Shown here: piece by piece, positions 19,086 to 27,675 of the stretch
Layout: the number at the start of each line of letters is the position of its first letter
Numbering within the stretch: position 1 is the first letter of the stretch
Origin: Mesostigma viride
Lineage: Eukaryota; Streptophyta; Mesostigmatophyceae; Mesostigmatales; Mesostigmataceae
Direction: 5' to 3'
DNA length: 64,000 nucleotides
NCBI GenBank assembly: GCA_009746045.1
Contig: RPFO01000079.1
Coordinates: 817,285-881,284, forward strand
Notes under the pieces: model-generated
Database searches by the model: none
What the model saw: the letters and a program-made list of their open reading frames with translations, nothing else
What the model was told of the DNA's origin: nothing
Made by a program: the position numbers and the translations under genes

Positions 19086-20465
19086 ATGCTTGCCGCCATT
19101 TCCATTGTCGCGTTGACTGGGTTCCTCATGCGGCCAGCCCCGCCTCCCGCTAGGGACGTGGTGGGGGAAGAGGTGGTCATCACCTCGAAACCGATGGTCC
19201 CGACCGAAACGAGGGGGTACGACCCACTGCCTTTGTACACCACGAGGGGAGGGTACGGTCCTGCTCCTCCTGATTACGTGACCGGACCCACTATGAAAGC
19301 TACTCTAGGATACGGTAGGAACACATCCAAAATAAATATGCACGTAGAGCCCCCGAAGGGGTATAAGCCTCAGACGGAGTTTTTGACGATGACGTGTGCG
19401 CCCGTGAAGTTCGACTCGCTGGTCACGAAGATCCCGGGTCCGGAACCGTGGTCTTCCAAGCCCATCCAGAAGGTCGCCGAGGTGGTAGGCGAGGTCGAGC
19501 CAGACAGGAAGTTCGGAATGCAAGAGGTGTTCGTGTCCCAAGGGGGGCGTGACACTCACAGGCACGAAGCTACGGAGATTCTGTCAAAGAACTGGACGCA
19601 GGTCGAGGATCAGCTCATGGTCCGTAGGCAGACCGAGCAAGAAGCCCAACTGCAGAACCGGATGGTCATCCTAGACCCGCTGAACCGCGCCAACAGGGCC
19701 GGTGTCGAGGAGCGCATGCCGAACAAAGAAGTCGAAAACAGTGATCGAGGTGATAATCCTGGCATCCTAAAAGCTACTGTGTTGCCCGAACGGAGCATCC
19801 CCTTATCGTACGCGGACCCTGTGCGCGACGCCCCTGGAGGGTCTGAAAACGGTGTCCGGTGGACGGACATGCAGGACTTCACGAGAGTGGACGCGAGGAG
19901 AGCGAGCGTCATTGATAACGCGCACATGGCGCCTGCGGAAGCGCCGTTACAGCAGGCGATGGCCATCGGGGCCTACAATGTCCTCTCCCGCGTCCCAGTG
20001 AACGAACGAACGCACGAGAGCATCGTCCCGAACGCGTCGGACGAAAACAGGAGTTCCGGATTGCACTCGGAAGCCGAGCTGAACAACCACACTCGGACGC
20101 AAGAGCCGCGCGTGTTCAAGGCCCTGGAGGCGTTGAAGGAGAGTCAGGACGGAAAGTTGATGTACGGCGATTTCATGGAGAATACGCGAGTGCGCGACGT
20201 CACGGAATGTCAGCTCCGTGCAGTTCGTCACGCAGCGGCGGATATGGCGGGACTCGTCGACCAAGCGCGCGTCGGAGGGGAAGGGTTACGCGTCGAACGG
20301 CCAGTTCGTTTGGGGGTCGCGGATTTCGAGAAGGCCGTCACCTCCGTGTCCGAACATCTGGCGTACGACGTGCTTAACAAGAACCCACTGTACATCCCGA
20401 ACGTCAACCAGGGAGGCGTCGAGACAGACGGTTTCGTGTACGAAAACTATCAATACGGCGCGTAA
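19086..20465 (+). CDS. Membrane-anchored structural protein, unknown family
   Basis: 459 aa. An N-terminal hydrophobic segment (LAAISIVALTGFLMRPAPPPA) acts as an anchor. The rest is a long, charged, low-hydrophobicity soluble region with Tyr/Pro-rich patches. No catalytic motif is seen. Size, anchor and context next to other virion genes suggest a minor virion or membrane protein. A TATTATTATGAATAAAG stretch precedes the ATG. Convergent to the acidic gene, with 2 bases between stops. Confidence 0.6.
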   Translation: MLAAISIVALTGFLMRPAPPPARDVVGEEVVITSKPMVPTETRGYDPLPLYTTRGGYGPAPPDYVTGPTMKATLGYGRNTSKINMHVEPPKGYKPQTEFLTMTCAPVKFDSLVTKIPGPEPWSSKPIQKVAEVVGEVEPDRKFGMQEVFVSQGGRDTHRHEATEILSKNWTQVEDQLMVRRQTEQEAQLQNRMVILDPLNRANRAGVEERMPNKEVENSDRGDNPGILKATVLPERSIPLSYADPVRDAPGGSENGVRWTDMQDFTRVDARRASVIDNAHMAPAEAPLQQAMAIGAYNVLSRVPVNERTHESIVPNASDENRSSGLHSEAELNNHTRTQEPRVFKALEALKESQDGKLMYGDFMENTRVRDVTECQLRAVRHAAADMAGLVDQARVGGEGLRVERPVRLGVADFEKAVTSVSEHLAYDVLNKNPLYIPNVNQGGVETDGFVYENYQYGA

Positions 20466-20467
20466 AG

Positions 20468-20995
20468 CTACTTCACGATCCTGGGACGAACGAAAGCGAC
20501 GAACGTTTCGTCTTCGGCCGGCTTGCTATTTCCGCTCTTTTTGTTCTCAGGAGCCTTCCTCTTGGACCCGCTCGCCGATTTCTTTGGAGATGGAGAGGGC
20601 TTCTTACTCTCGTGTTCCTCATCGGACTGGTATTCCGACTCTTCCGAGTCGGACTCCAGAGGGACGTCTTCTTCCTCCTCCTCGGTCTCCGTCCCCGTCA
20701 GTTCCTCCTCGTCCGCGTCTGTGGCCACTCTCGTCGAACAGCCCTCTTCCTCGTCGTCGATGAAACTGCTGTCGTACGAATCGTCGTCCTCCCCGTCGTC
20801 CTCGTCGTCCTCTTCTTCGTCCGTGATGTCCTCGTCTCTGATCCGGTCCCCTTCCGGATCGTCGGATTCGTACTCTTCATCCCCGAAATCGTCCACGGGG
20901 AGTTCGTCGGGTTCGTATCGTTCCGGGGGGTTGACCGAGCGACCGGACCGCGTCTGGCGCTTGGAAAGCGTTGTGATCTCCTTCTTGGGTGGCAT
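20468..20995 (-). CDS. Highly acidic disordered protein
   Basis: 175 aa. The middle (about 45-130) is dominated by Asp/Glu/Ser runs, flanked by a basic N-terminus (MPPKKEITTLSKRQTRSGR) and a Lys/Pro-rich C-terminus. It resembles histone-chaperone or nucleolar acidic tracts and may bind basic chromatin or packaging proteins (inference). Mirror-image serine-rich frames on the other strand are shadows. Confidence 0.6.
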   Translation of the reverse strand: MPPKKEITTLSKRQTRSGRSVNPPERYEPDELPVDDFGDEEYESDDPEGDRIRDEDITDEEEDDEDDGEDDDSYDSSFIDDEEEGCSTRVATDADEEELTGTETEEEEEDVPLESDSEESEYQSDEEHESKKPSPSPKKSASGSKRKAPENKKSGNSKPAEDETFVAFVRPRIVK

Positions 20996-21079
20996 CGTGA
21001 CGGGTTCAAAACATACCCCGAAAATATATATCGGCCCATTGAACGCGCAATTATTTTCTTCGGATACTTCAAATCACAC

Positions 21080-22276
21080 ATGACATCTACCGCGTACCCG
21101 TTCAACACCGCGGTGCGAACGCCCACAGGGAGGTCGCCACAGACTCAGGAAAGGGTGAATGATCTTGCCACGAAAATATTCACGGCGTACGAGTTGCAGT
21201 CTCTTAGGACGTACATTCCCAATCTGCAGTTCACGATCGAGGAGTGTCCAATCATTAAACACAACGTTCTAGATGGAGGGGAAGGTCTTAATGATGTAAA
21301 GGCAAGGTTGCATTTATTCATAAAGACAGTGTACGTGTACGATATTCTGACGAACGTCATGCGCGATTACCACGAACGCGTTACCAATGCCACGAACTTT
21401 AACCTGAATTCGATGGACAAGAAGCTGCTTGGAAAAATCACGAACGCGCTTCGAGGTTTTGTCGCAATGGAGGATACGGATGTGTATCTTGGAAGAATCC
21501 CGCCCGACGTTCTGATGAACGCAACCGACGATGAAGTGACGGTCCCGAGTCTGGGTCTCGTTCCAGACGGCGAGATTGTGTTGAAATTGTCGGCTAATGA
21601 CAAAAACACTGTGCCAGAGTATAACCTAGTAGCAGGATCGGCGGACGAAATATCCGACGACTGCCAGCCTGCGAAACTTATATACCATCTATCTCAGGAC
21701 AAGATCCCACTCGCAAAATTTGCGGACATTCACAAGAAAAGGTTGGACGCTTGTGGCGGTGCGGAGGACGAACTTTATAATGTGATCGCTCCGTTTATCA
21801 AGAGAGATATACTTGCGTTTAACCGTATGCGCATAGCCATCTTGAACACGATAGCGTCGTGGGCTCGTTCCGAAGGCACATTGCAGAGTCTAGGAGGCGA
21901 CGGCAAAACACCCCCCGACGACTCTAAAATCATGTCGAGTTATTTGGCCACGCTCGGAATCGCGGACAGTCGTGTCTCCGGCATTCCGCAATATAGTTGC
22001 GGGCCAGGGTACGGCGGCGTGTTCTATGACGGCGATCCACGAAACCCGAAGGTAAAGGCGAGGATTGTGGACCCGTACATCGTTGCCGCAGACGGGACCT
22101 TGGTTGAGAACCCACGCGCCGTGTTCGGACCCGTGTGTCAACGCCAGCGAGCCACATCGGACCTCTTGAGTGGAATCACGACAGGTGGTGGGGGGCAGGT
22201 GTCCAATTTCGGAGGACATCCGGCGATGTCTCGAAAGGTACATAGGAGGAAGCGAGTCGGCAAGGGGAGGAGGTAA
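21080..22276 (+). CDS. Structural protein, tandem paralogue 1
   Basis: 398 aa from the ATG at 21080; the longer frame upstream is antisense to the acidic gene. The N-terminus TAYPFNTAVRTPTGRSPQTQERVNDLATKIFTA..., the middle IKRDILAFNRMRIAIL and the C-terminal VDPYIVAADGTLVENP...FGPVC all match the next gene. The tail is basic (RRKRVGKGRR). It is probably an abundant virion or DNA-associated protein; the function of the pair is not recognised. Confidence 0.65.
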   Translation: MTSTAYPFNTAVRTPTGRSPQTQERVNDLATKIFTAYELQSLRTYIPNLQFTIEECPIIKHNVLDGGEGLNDVKARLHLFIKTVYVYDILTNVMRDYHERVTNATNFNLNSMDKKLLGKITNALRGFVAMEDTDVYLGRIPPDVLMNATDDEVTVPSLGLVPDGEIVLKLSANDKNTVPEYNLVAGSADEISDDCQPAKLIYHLSQDKIPLAKFADIHKKRLDACGGAEDELYNVIAPFIKRDILAFNRMRIAILNTIASWARSEGTLQSLGGDGKTPPDDSKIMSSYLATLGIADSRVSGIPQYSCGPGYGGVFYDGDPRNPKVKARIVDPYIVAADGTLVENPRAVFGPVCQRQRATSDLLSGITTGGGGQVSNFGGHPAMSRKVHRRKRVGKGRR

Positions 22277-22309
22277 TGACCCATTTTTTTCTAAACGGAA
22301 TGATATAGC

Positions 22310-23773
22310 ATGTCGTCCGCGTATCCCTTTTACAGTTCAGTCGCCACTCCAACGGGGCGATCTCAACAGACACAGGCTAGAATCAACGACCTGGCCTCGA
22401 AGGTGTTCACAGCGTATCAGCTCCAGAAGCTTAGGGCGTACGTTCCGAACATCAGTTTCCGTGTCGAGGAGGCGAAACTGTACCAGCACAATATACTAGA
22501 CACGGATACCGAGATGATGGACAAACTGAAACAGTTCGTAACGGCTGTATACTTTTACGACATCCTGACGAACACAATGCGCGATATAAACGAACGCGTT
22601 GTAAATTCGACGAAGACCTCTTTGATGAACACGAGCCGTGCCGAGGTGGGTAAAATCGTGAACGTCCTTCGAGGGTTCGTCGCGGTCGAGAGAAGCCTTA
22701 ATAATCCGGCAGAAGTGCCTAAGGCCGAGATCAACAAGTATGTGTACATGACACGTATACCTATCAGCGTGTTGGACATGATCGAAAAGGCTACTTTCCG
22801 TGACAAAATCCCCGACGAAGTAGAAGTTGGGAAACCAGCTGTTACGAAAATCGCCGTAAAAATCGTTAAAGGAGAGTTTAAAGCCGGAGACAAAGATGAC
22901 ACGAAAGTAGAAGATGCTGATGCACATACATTTAGAGTTTTCGCTCCCGGTCCTCTTTCGTACGGCAATCCAGACGTGATTACTGTGTACTCCAACGAAG
23001 TGGGTACTGTGCCAGCATACAACCTCGCGCAAACGCTCCTTCCAAATACCACTCCAATCGGGACGGTAGGAACGAATGTATCGTTGGACTCACTTCCTTC
23101 CGCGTTAATCCCGCTGCTTTTTCAAAAAGATTTTAACGCGACAGACGTACTAAAGTTCGCTCCAAGGCACATTTCCCAAATCATGGCTCTCTATAACCCG
23201 AAAAAGATAGAAGTCGTGAAAGATGTGAACTTCGGTGGAAAACCTACGATACCGAATCTCTTATATCAGTTCATTCGTCGCGATCTCATCGCGTTCAACC
23301 GTCTGAGGTCGGCGATCCTGAACCACATTGACGCCTGGTGGCGCAACGCGGGAGCCCTAGCGCTTGTTGGCAAGGAAGAGAATGCGGGTGCGCCATGGAA
23401 ATCGTACGCGAATCTCGCGGTCGCTGATTATCGCGTCAGTGGCATCCCGCAGCCGTCGTGCGGGCCAGGGACCGGACCCGTCTTCTTCAATATGGACCCC
23501 GCCGATCCGGATTCTGCCGGTAAGCTCAAGGTCGTGGATCCTTATATCGTCGCATCCGACGGCTCGCTCGTCGAGAACCCGAACGCGGTGTACGGCCCCG
23601 TGTGTTCTCGCTCCAAGGGCGTCCGGGACCTGTTTTCTGGTGGGACGGGAGGCGCCTATCCGTCCATGGACGGCGGTCCTCTTCCCAACTTCCACGGCGG
23701 GGAGGCGAGGAGGGTCAGGCGGAGGAAGCACGCGACGAATCAGAAGAAGAAGAAGACCGTTCGGCGCAGGTAG
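22310..23773 (+). CDS. Structural protein, tandem paralogue 2
   Basis: 487 aa, the neighbour and paralogue of 21080-22276, sharing YPF....TPTGRS.QTQ at the N-terminus, DILTN.MRD, RRDLIAFNRLRSAIL, SGIPQ.SCGPG and VDPYIVA.DGSLVENPNAVYGPVC. It carries an extra ~80 residues in the middle. The strongly basic tail (RRVRRRK...KKKKTVRRR) suggests nucleic-acid binding. Spacing is 33 bases with an AT-rich GATATAGC box before the ATG. A recent duplication with insertion is likely. Confidence 0.65.
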   Translation: MSSAYPFYSSVATPTGRSQQTQARINDLASKVFTAYQLQKLRAYVPNISFRVEEAKLYQHNILDTDTEMMDKLKQFVTAVYFYDILTNTMRDINERVVNSTKTSLMNTSRAEVGKIVNVLRGFVAVERSLNNPAEVPKAEINKYVYMTRIPISVLDMIEKATFRDKIPDEVEVGKPAVTKIAVKIVKGEFKAGDKDDTKVEDADAHTFRVFAPGPLSYGNPDVITVYSNEVGTVPAYNLAQTLLPNTTPIGTVGTNVSLDSLPSALIPLLFQKDFNATDVLKFAPRHISQIMALYNPKKIEVVKDVNFGGKPTIPNLLYQFIRRDLIAFNRLRSAILNHIDAWWRNAGALALVGKEENAGAPWKSYANLAVADYRVSGIPQPSCGPGTGPVFFNMDPADPDSAGKLKVVDPYIVASDGSLVENPNAVYGPVCSRSKGVRDLFSGGTGGAYPSMDGGPLPNFHGGEARRVRRRKHATNQKKKKTVRRR

Positions 23774-23799
23774 AATATTTTATTTGCTTTTGTACGGCC

Positions 23800-24363
23800 A
23801 TGACCGGCGTCAGAGAAGAAAGATGCGTGACGTTCTCGAGCGAGTTCGCCGAGCGTAACCGGCGCGCCGAAGCGCGCTGGTGTGCGATGAAAGCCAGGAG
23901 TCACTGCCGACACGCGAAACGACTCATCTACGATCACACGGGATCCTGTCGACCGTGCGTCGTCCGAGCTGAGACGAAGAAAGTGTCTCTCACGGAAGAA
24001 GAAAAGGAGACCCTGAGGGAGTTCGAATCAAAGGGCGTCGAAGCTCTCAAAGACTCGCGAGTGTTCACCGACTGGATGGAAAGCGAGCCGCGTCACGGGT
24101 GGGTCATGTGTTCCTTCTGCGGCATCCCGATGCCGGCAGGAAAGGTCGAGGAATGCATCCCCATGTCTCATACGCGTCTGTATCGTTTCATGCATTCGAC
24201 ATGCTACGAAAAATCGCTCGTCCCGTCGTGGAAGCGGAGAGACGAACACCACGTGAACAAAAAAACGTCACGTTGCGAGCCCGCGTCCGATGTACCCGAG
24301 TACCCACAATTGCCACCGCAGGTGTGGGATTTAGACAAACCAGAATTTTCCAGCTACGATTGA
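23800..24363 (+). CDS. Zinc-finger-like protein
   Basis: 187 aa from the ATG at 23800. An N-terminal Cys/His cluster (C28, C36, H38, C50, C53) is followed by a Glu-rich helix (about 65-90). A second zinc site follows (C104-x2-C107 then C119, H124, H132, C135). The protein resembles small viral zinc-binding regulators, but the family is not recognised. A role in transcription or host interaction is conjectural. Confidence 0.5.
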   Translation: MTGVREERCVTFSSEFAERNRRAEARWCAMKARSHCRHAKRLIYDHTGSCRPCVVRAETKKVSLTEEEKETLREFESKGVEALKDSRVFTDWMESEPRHGWVMCSFCGIPMPAGKVEECIPMSHTRLYRFMHSTCYEKSLVPSWKRRDEHHVNKKTSRCEPASDVPEYPQLPPQVWDLDKPEFSSYD

Positions 24364-24415
24364 CGCGTTTATCGAGCGATAAATTTTGGCGTCCCGTACC
24401 TATATACCGGATACC

Positions 24416-24844
24416 ATGAGTTTGACCGAAATCACAAGAGCTGCTCGTAGGGGTCGCGTGGCCGCCGCAGTGCCACAAGTACCTTCCGCGGTAGCCACCC
24501 CTCCTCCTTCCATCGGGGGGGGCGGTCTGCGTCCGTATCAAGAGTCATTCCCTTCGAACGAAGTCCCCCAGTTGTCTGAACCAGTCCCTCCTCCGCCCCC
24601 TGCGGAATATCATAATCCCGGAGCGCCAGTATTCAAACGCCGCGTCCCTTTCTCGCTGCCTGCCATCTTCTGCGGCATCGTGGCGTCGATCGGGGTCATC
24701 AAGGTGGCGCCCGTGTACTATCCGAAGTGGTTCGAAGACAAGAAGACGGGCCAAGTCAGCAAGGTCCGCATCCACATGGCCGGCATACTCGCCGGATTGA
24801 TCGCATGGGGCGGCGTGCAATTGGCGATCAACTTCAGGCGGTAG
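24416..24844 (+). CDS. Proline-rich protein with C-terminal membrane helices
   Basis: 142 aa from the ATG at 24416. The first half is Pro/Ala/Gly-rich and disordered. LPAIFCGIVASIGVIKVAPVYY and IHMAGILAGLIAWGGVQLAI form two transmembrane helices. It has the same architecture as the protein at 9375-9869 (disordered arm plus C-terminal anchor). A TATATACC box lies about 10 bases before the ATG. Likely virion membrane. Confidence 0.55.
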   Translation: MSLTEITRAARRGRVAAAVPQVPSAVATPPPSIGGGGLRPYQESFPSNEVPQLSEPVPPPPPAEYHNPGAPVFKRRVPFSLPAIFCGIVASIGVIKVAPVYYPKWFEDKKTGQVSKVRIHMAGILAGLIAWGGVQLAINFRR

Positions 24845-24893
24845 GGCTCGCTTAAGTCCGTTCGTATGAAGTGAGCGCTTTTTAGGTGGAGCG

Positions 24894-25178
24894 ATGGCGT
24901 TCTCTCAAGATTATCACTCGCAGAGGTTCGACCTGCTAGAGCAAATATCCGAATACAGGGAGGAGAGCAGAATTCTGAGGAACCGATTGGGTCTCCCCAG
25001 CGTCCATTGGGGAGACGTCCCAAAGAACGACCAAACAGATCCCGTCCTGCGCATGCAGGAGACCATCCGGATCCTCGAGGCCCGGTGTCAGAAGGCGTCT
25101 GACGATGTGGCGTACTTGCGCGACCTGTACGAGCGCAAGCAGCAGTCGCTCGTTACAAAACAGACGCAAAATACCTAG
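24894..25178 (+). CDS. Small coiled-coil protein
   Basis: 94 aa, almost all helix with heptad-like spacing (LLEQISEYREESRILRNRL; IRILEARCQKASDDVAYLRDLYER). No membrane segment. It sits 13 bases upstream of the DUF5764-like gene on the same strand. Confidence 0.55.
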   Translation: MAFSQDYHSQRFDLLEQISEYREESRILRNRLGLPSVHWGDVPKNDQTDPVLRMQETIRILEARCQKASDDVAYLRDLYERKQQSLVTKQTQNT

Positions 25179-25190
25179 AGTTGTAATAAA

Positions 25191-25964
25191 ATGTCGCTGG
25201 AATCGTCGGACCCAGTGGTCAACATAAACGTGCTCGTGGACAGCAAGAAGGAGTATGTGGACCAACTCGAGCGCGGTCTGACCGAGCCCGTGTTCGAGTC
25301 CCTGAAGAACATCCTTCGAGATGCCGTAGAGGTGTCGGATACGGCCGGGATGGACCCCATCTCGGCCTTCGCCCAACTCCTCAGCGAGATCCCGGAATGG
25401 AATCCAGAAGTGTTGGAGGAGGAGACGGAGTTCGTCATGGACTCCATTCCGTACTTTCGCGACCTACTGAAGGCGTACTTCGTCTGCACGAGCATGATCA
25501 TGGGGTCGATTCGGATGTCGAAAGACCCGAACCAGAAAATGAAGGTGCGTGTCCCGTCTCCGACCCGTTTCGTTCACTTGCTCATGAAGAACCTGGGAAC
25601 CGCGATCGTGGACGAAGTGGACTACTATGTCACCGAGACCGCGGATGGAGGGTACAAATTCCATCGTCGGAACTTGTTCGAGGCCATCCGAGAATCCGTA
25701 CGGAGCGCCGTCCACACTCTGATGCCCATTGACGACATTCTGAAGGAGTACATGGGTGACATCCTGGACAAGGAGACGTTCAAGGGAGGGGAGGAGACAG
25801 GGGAAGTCCTCGAGGAGGAGGAAGAGGACGACGAGGATGAGGAAGAGGACGGGGAGCTCGGTGAGACGAGACAGGTCCAAGTCAAGCCCGGCAGTCTTGT
25901 GAACGGTCGAAAGGTGCGTTTCAACGGCGACGAGGAAGACGACGACGGAGAGGACGGTTTTTAA
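25191..25964 (+). CDS. DUF5764-like conserved giant-virus protein
   Basis: 257 aa. The order of features fits a family recurring across Nucleocytoviricota: EYVDQLERGLTEPVFESL near the start, EIPEWNPEVLEEE, then DLLKAYFVCTSMIMGSI, FVHLLMKNLGTAIV and RRNLFEAIRESVRSAVHTLMP. The helical core (1-190) is followed by a long Glu/Asp tail (200-257). The name is from memory. Molecular function is unknown; the gene is often found with virion-related neighbours. Confidence 0.6.
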   Translation: MSLESSDPVVNINVLVDSKKEYVDQLERGLTEPVFESLKNILRDAVEVSDTAGMDPISAFAQLLSEIPEWNPEVLEEETEFVMDSIPYFRDLLKAYFVCTSMIMGSIRMSKDPNQKMKVRVPSPTRFVHLLMKNLGTAIVDEVDYYVTETADGGYKFHRRNLFEAIRESVRSAVHTLMPIDDILKEYMGDILDKETFKGGEETGEVLEEEEEDDEDEEEDGELGETRQVQVKPGSLVNGRKVRFNGDEEDDDGEDGF

Positions 25965-25974
25965 TGATGTGTAG

Positions 25975-25984
25975 CTAGTATACT
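25975..25984 (+). promoter_or_regulatory. TATA-like motif (CTAGTATACT) before the JAMM gene
   Basis: It lies 5-14 bases upstream of the ATG at 25989 in the short spacer after the DUF5764-like gene. It is one example of the recurring TAnTATA-type motif. Confidence 0.35.
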
Positions 25985-25988
25985 TGGT

Positions 25989-26636
25989 ATGCCTTCAACG
26001 ACGGAACTCCTGCCTGTGACCACGGCGGCAAACGGAAGGAAGACCATCAGAGGGTGGGACAGAACGGAATTCCCTCTGTCTAAAGATGCCGTTGAGTACA
26101 TCCGATCTACTCTCGCTTCCGGGAAGGAGATCGGCGGCACGTTCGTCCCAGACTCGAACGGCGTATTGCATCGATTCACGACGACGGCGTTCGGTCACGA
26201 GAACGACGTCCAGATCCCCCACGGGACGTTCGAATGGCACACGCATCCGCAGCGGTGCGGGATGACCGACTGCTCTCTGTCCAGTCCGAGTGACACGGAC
26301 GTCGGCATCATCCTCGACGACGTCGGGACCGAGAACATCTCTCACATCGTGTTCAACCACTCGGGCGTTTTCGTGATGACTCTCACTCCTGGATTGAACC
26401 TCCGACTCAAGAAGGAGGGGAAACGAGCCGCGAACGCGATTAAGAAAAAGTTCACCCGGTTGCAAGACGACTTCGCGGTCAAGTACAACAAGACGCGCGA
26501 CGAGGGGTCCAAAGACCGGGCGGAACTGTGGCATCAGAACGAGTGGATGAAACTAGCGCGCGTTTCGGGAATCCACGTAGATTTTTTCAGGTACGGCGAA
26601 ACGCCGTATGTCACCATCGACGCGCGTCAGAGGTGA
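25989..26636 (+). CDS. JAMM/MPN-type metalloprotease
   Basis: 215 aa. E47 before GGTFV, then WHTHP (H84, H86) and SPSD (S99, D102), makes the Zn-binding JAMM pattern of deubiquitinases and related isopeptidases. The loop between the histidines and SxxD is longer than usual and Cys-containing (C90, C95). The C-terminal part is helical and basic. The likely role is removal of ubiquitin-like modifiers or processing of a virion protein (inference). It lies 35 bases upstream of the packaging ATPase. Confidence 0.65.
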   Translation: MPSTTELLPVTTAANGRKTIRGWDRTEFPLSKDAVEYIRSTLASGKEIGGTFVPDSNGVLHRFTTTAFGHENDVQIPHGTFEWHTHPQRCGMTDCSLSSPSDTDVGIILDDVGTENISHIVFNHSGVFVMTLTPGLNLRLKKEGKRAANAIKKKFTRLQDDFAVKYNKTRDEGSKDRAELWHQNEWMKLARVSGIHVDFFRYGETPYVTIDARQR

Positions 26637-26650
26637 TAGGTAATATTCCT

Positions 26651-26663
26651 AACATACTATCGA
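26651..26663 (+). promoter_or_regulatory. AACATACTATCGA motif before the packaging ATPase
   Basis: TACTAT at 26655-26660 sits 12 bases before the ATG at 26672. It matches the motif before capsid genes. Confidence 0.35.
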
Positions 26664-26671
26664 ATCGAATC

Positions 26672-27496
26672 ATGGATATTCAATTAAAAAAATTCGACCC
26701 TTCAAAAATTGGGAACGATAAAGTCGTTTGCATCGTTTCGAAACGCGGTGGAGGGAAGACGACGCTCGCGACGGATATCATGTACCACAAGCGCGACATC
26801 CCCTCCGGCATCGTCATGTCCGGTACCGAGGGGTCGAACCGTCATTGGCAGAAGTTCGTGCCCAGTCTTTTCGTGTACGAATCCTTCAACAAGCCAGCCC
26901 TGCGCGCCCTTTTGAAGAACCAGAAGAAACTGTGCAAAATCGGGAAAGCTCAGAGCTGTTTCGTGGTGATGGACGATTGCGTGTACGACCGGTCGGTGAT
27001 GAGGGATCCGTGTATGCGCGAGATCGCGCTGAACGGGAGACACATGAAGATCTTCCTCCTCTTCATCAGCCAGTACAGCATGGACGTCACGCCTGACATC
27101 CGCAGCAACATCGATTACGTGTTCGCTCTACGCGAGAACATCATCATGAACAGGGAGAGGTTGTACCGCAACTATTTTGGCGTCATCCCAACCTTTGAGG
27201 CGTTTTGCGAGATCCTCGACCAATGCACTCGGAATTACGAGTGTTTGGTCGTGGATCACACAAGCGAGTCAAATCGTATCGAAGACGTTATTTTTTGGTA
27301 CAAGGCCACTCCCCGCGACAACTTTTCGATAGGCTGTCCGCGTTTCTGGAACTACGCGCGGGCCAACTTTAATAAGAACTACCACAGCGATTCGGATGAC
27401 GAGACGTTCGGTCCCAAAAAGGTGGCGAACACTCGCGTCAAGAAACTGAACGCCGATGGGTCGGGCGGGGGGCCGCGTTCGGAGTACGATTATTGA
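26672..27496 (+). CDS. A32-type DNA-packaging ATPase (FtsK/HerA superfamily)
   Basis: 274 aa from the ATG at 26672. Walker A is SKRGGGKTT (about 23-31) and Walker B CFVVMDDC (96-103). The sensor region LFISQYSMDVTPDIRSNIDYVF matches the family's ISQ....P..R.N.D motif. This is the hallmark genome-packaging motor of Nucleocytoviricota, acting at the capsid portal to translocate DNA. The length is normal and the key residues are intact. It is convergent with the first capsid gene. Confidence 0.92.
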   Translation: MDIQLKKFDPSKIGNDKVVCIVSKRGGGKTTLATDIMYHKRDIPSGIVMSGTEGSNRHWQKFVPSLFVYESFNKPALRALLKNQKKLCKIGKAQSCFVVMDDCVYDRSVMRDPCMREIALNGRHMKIFLLFISQYSMDVTPDIRSNIDYVFALRENIIMNRERLYRNYFGVIPTFEAFCEILDQCTRNYECLVVDHTSESNRIEDVIFWYKATPRDNFSIGCPRFWNYARANFNKNYHSDSDDETFGPKKVANTRVKKLNADGSGGGPRSEYDY

Positions 27497-27632
27497 CCTT
27501 CCGAGCTAGTCGGCCCGAATGAGTGAGCAACGGTTTTTTGAGGACAATGACACTTGACATGAACGGGGATATTCGGCGGCGGATCCGCGGCATCAGTACT
27601 GACGTTTATAAATAAAACAAATTCGGCCAATA

Positions 27633-27650
27633 CACGGACCCGAGTCCGTG
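27633..27650. terminator. Hairpin between convergent ATPase and capsid genes
   Basis: CACGGAC and GTCCGTG (7 bp) flank a 4-base loop, in the 179-base spacer after an AATAAA. It could mark transcript ends for one or both genes; function inferred. Confidence 0.35.
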
Positions 27651-27675
27651 AGCGATGGGCGAGCGACTGTCACCT

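Noticed and set aside
20523..21083. Serine-rich + strand ORF
   Set aside because: Antisense of the acidic protein at 20468-20995.
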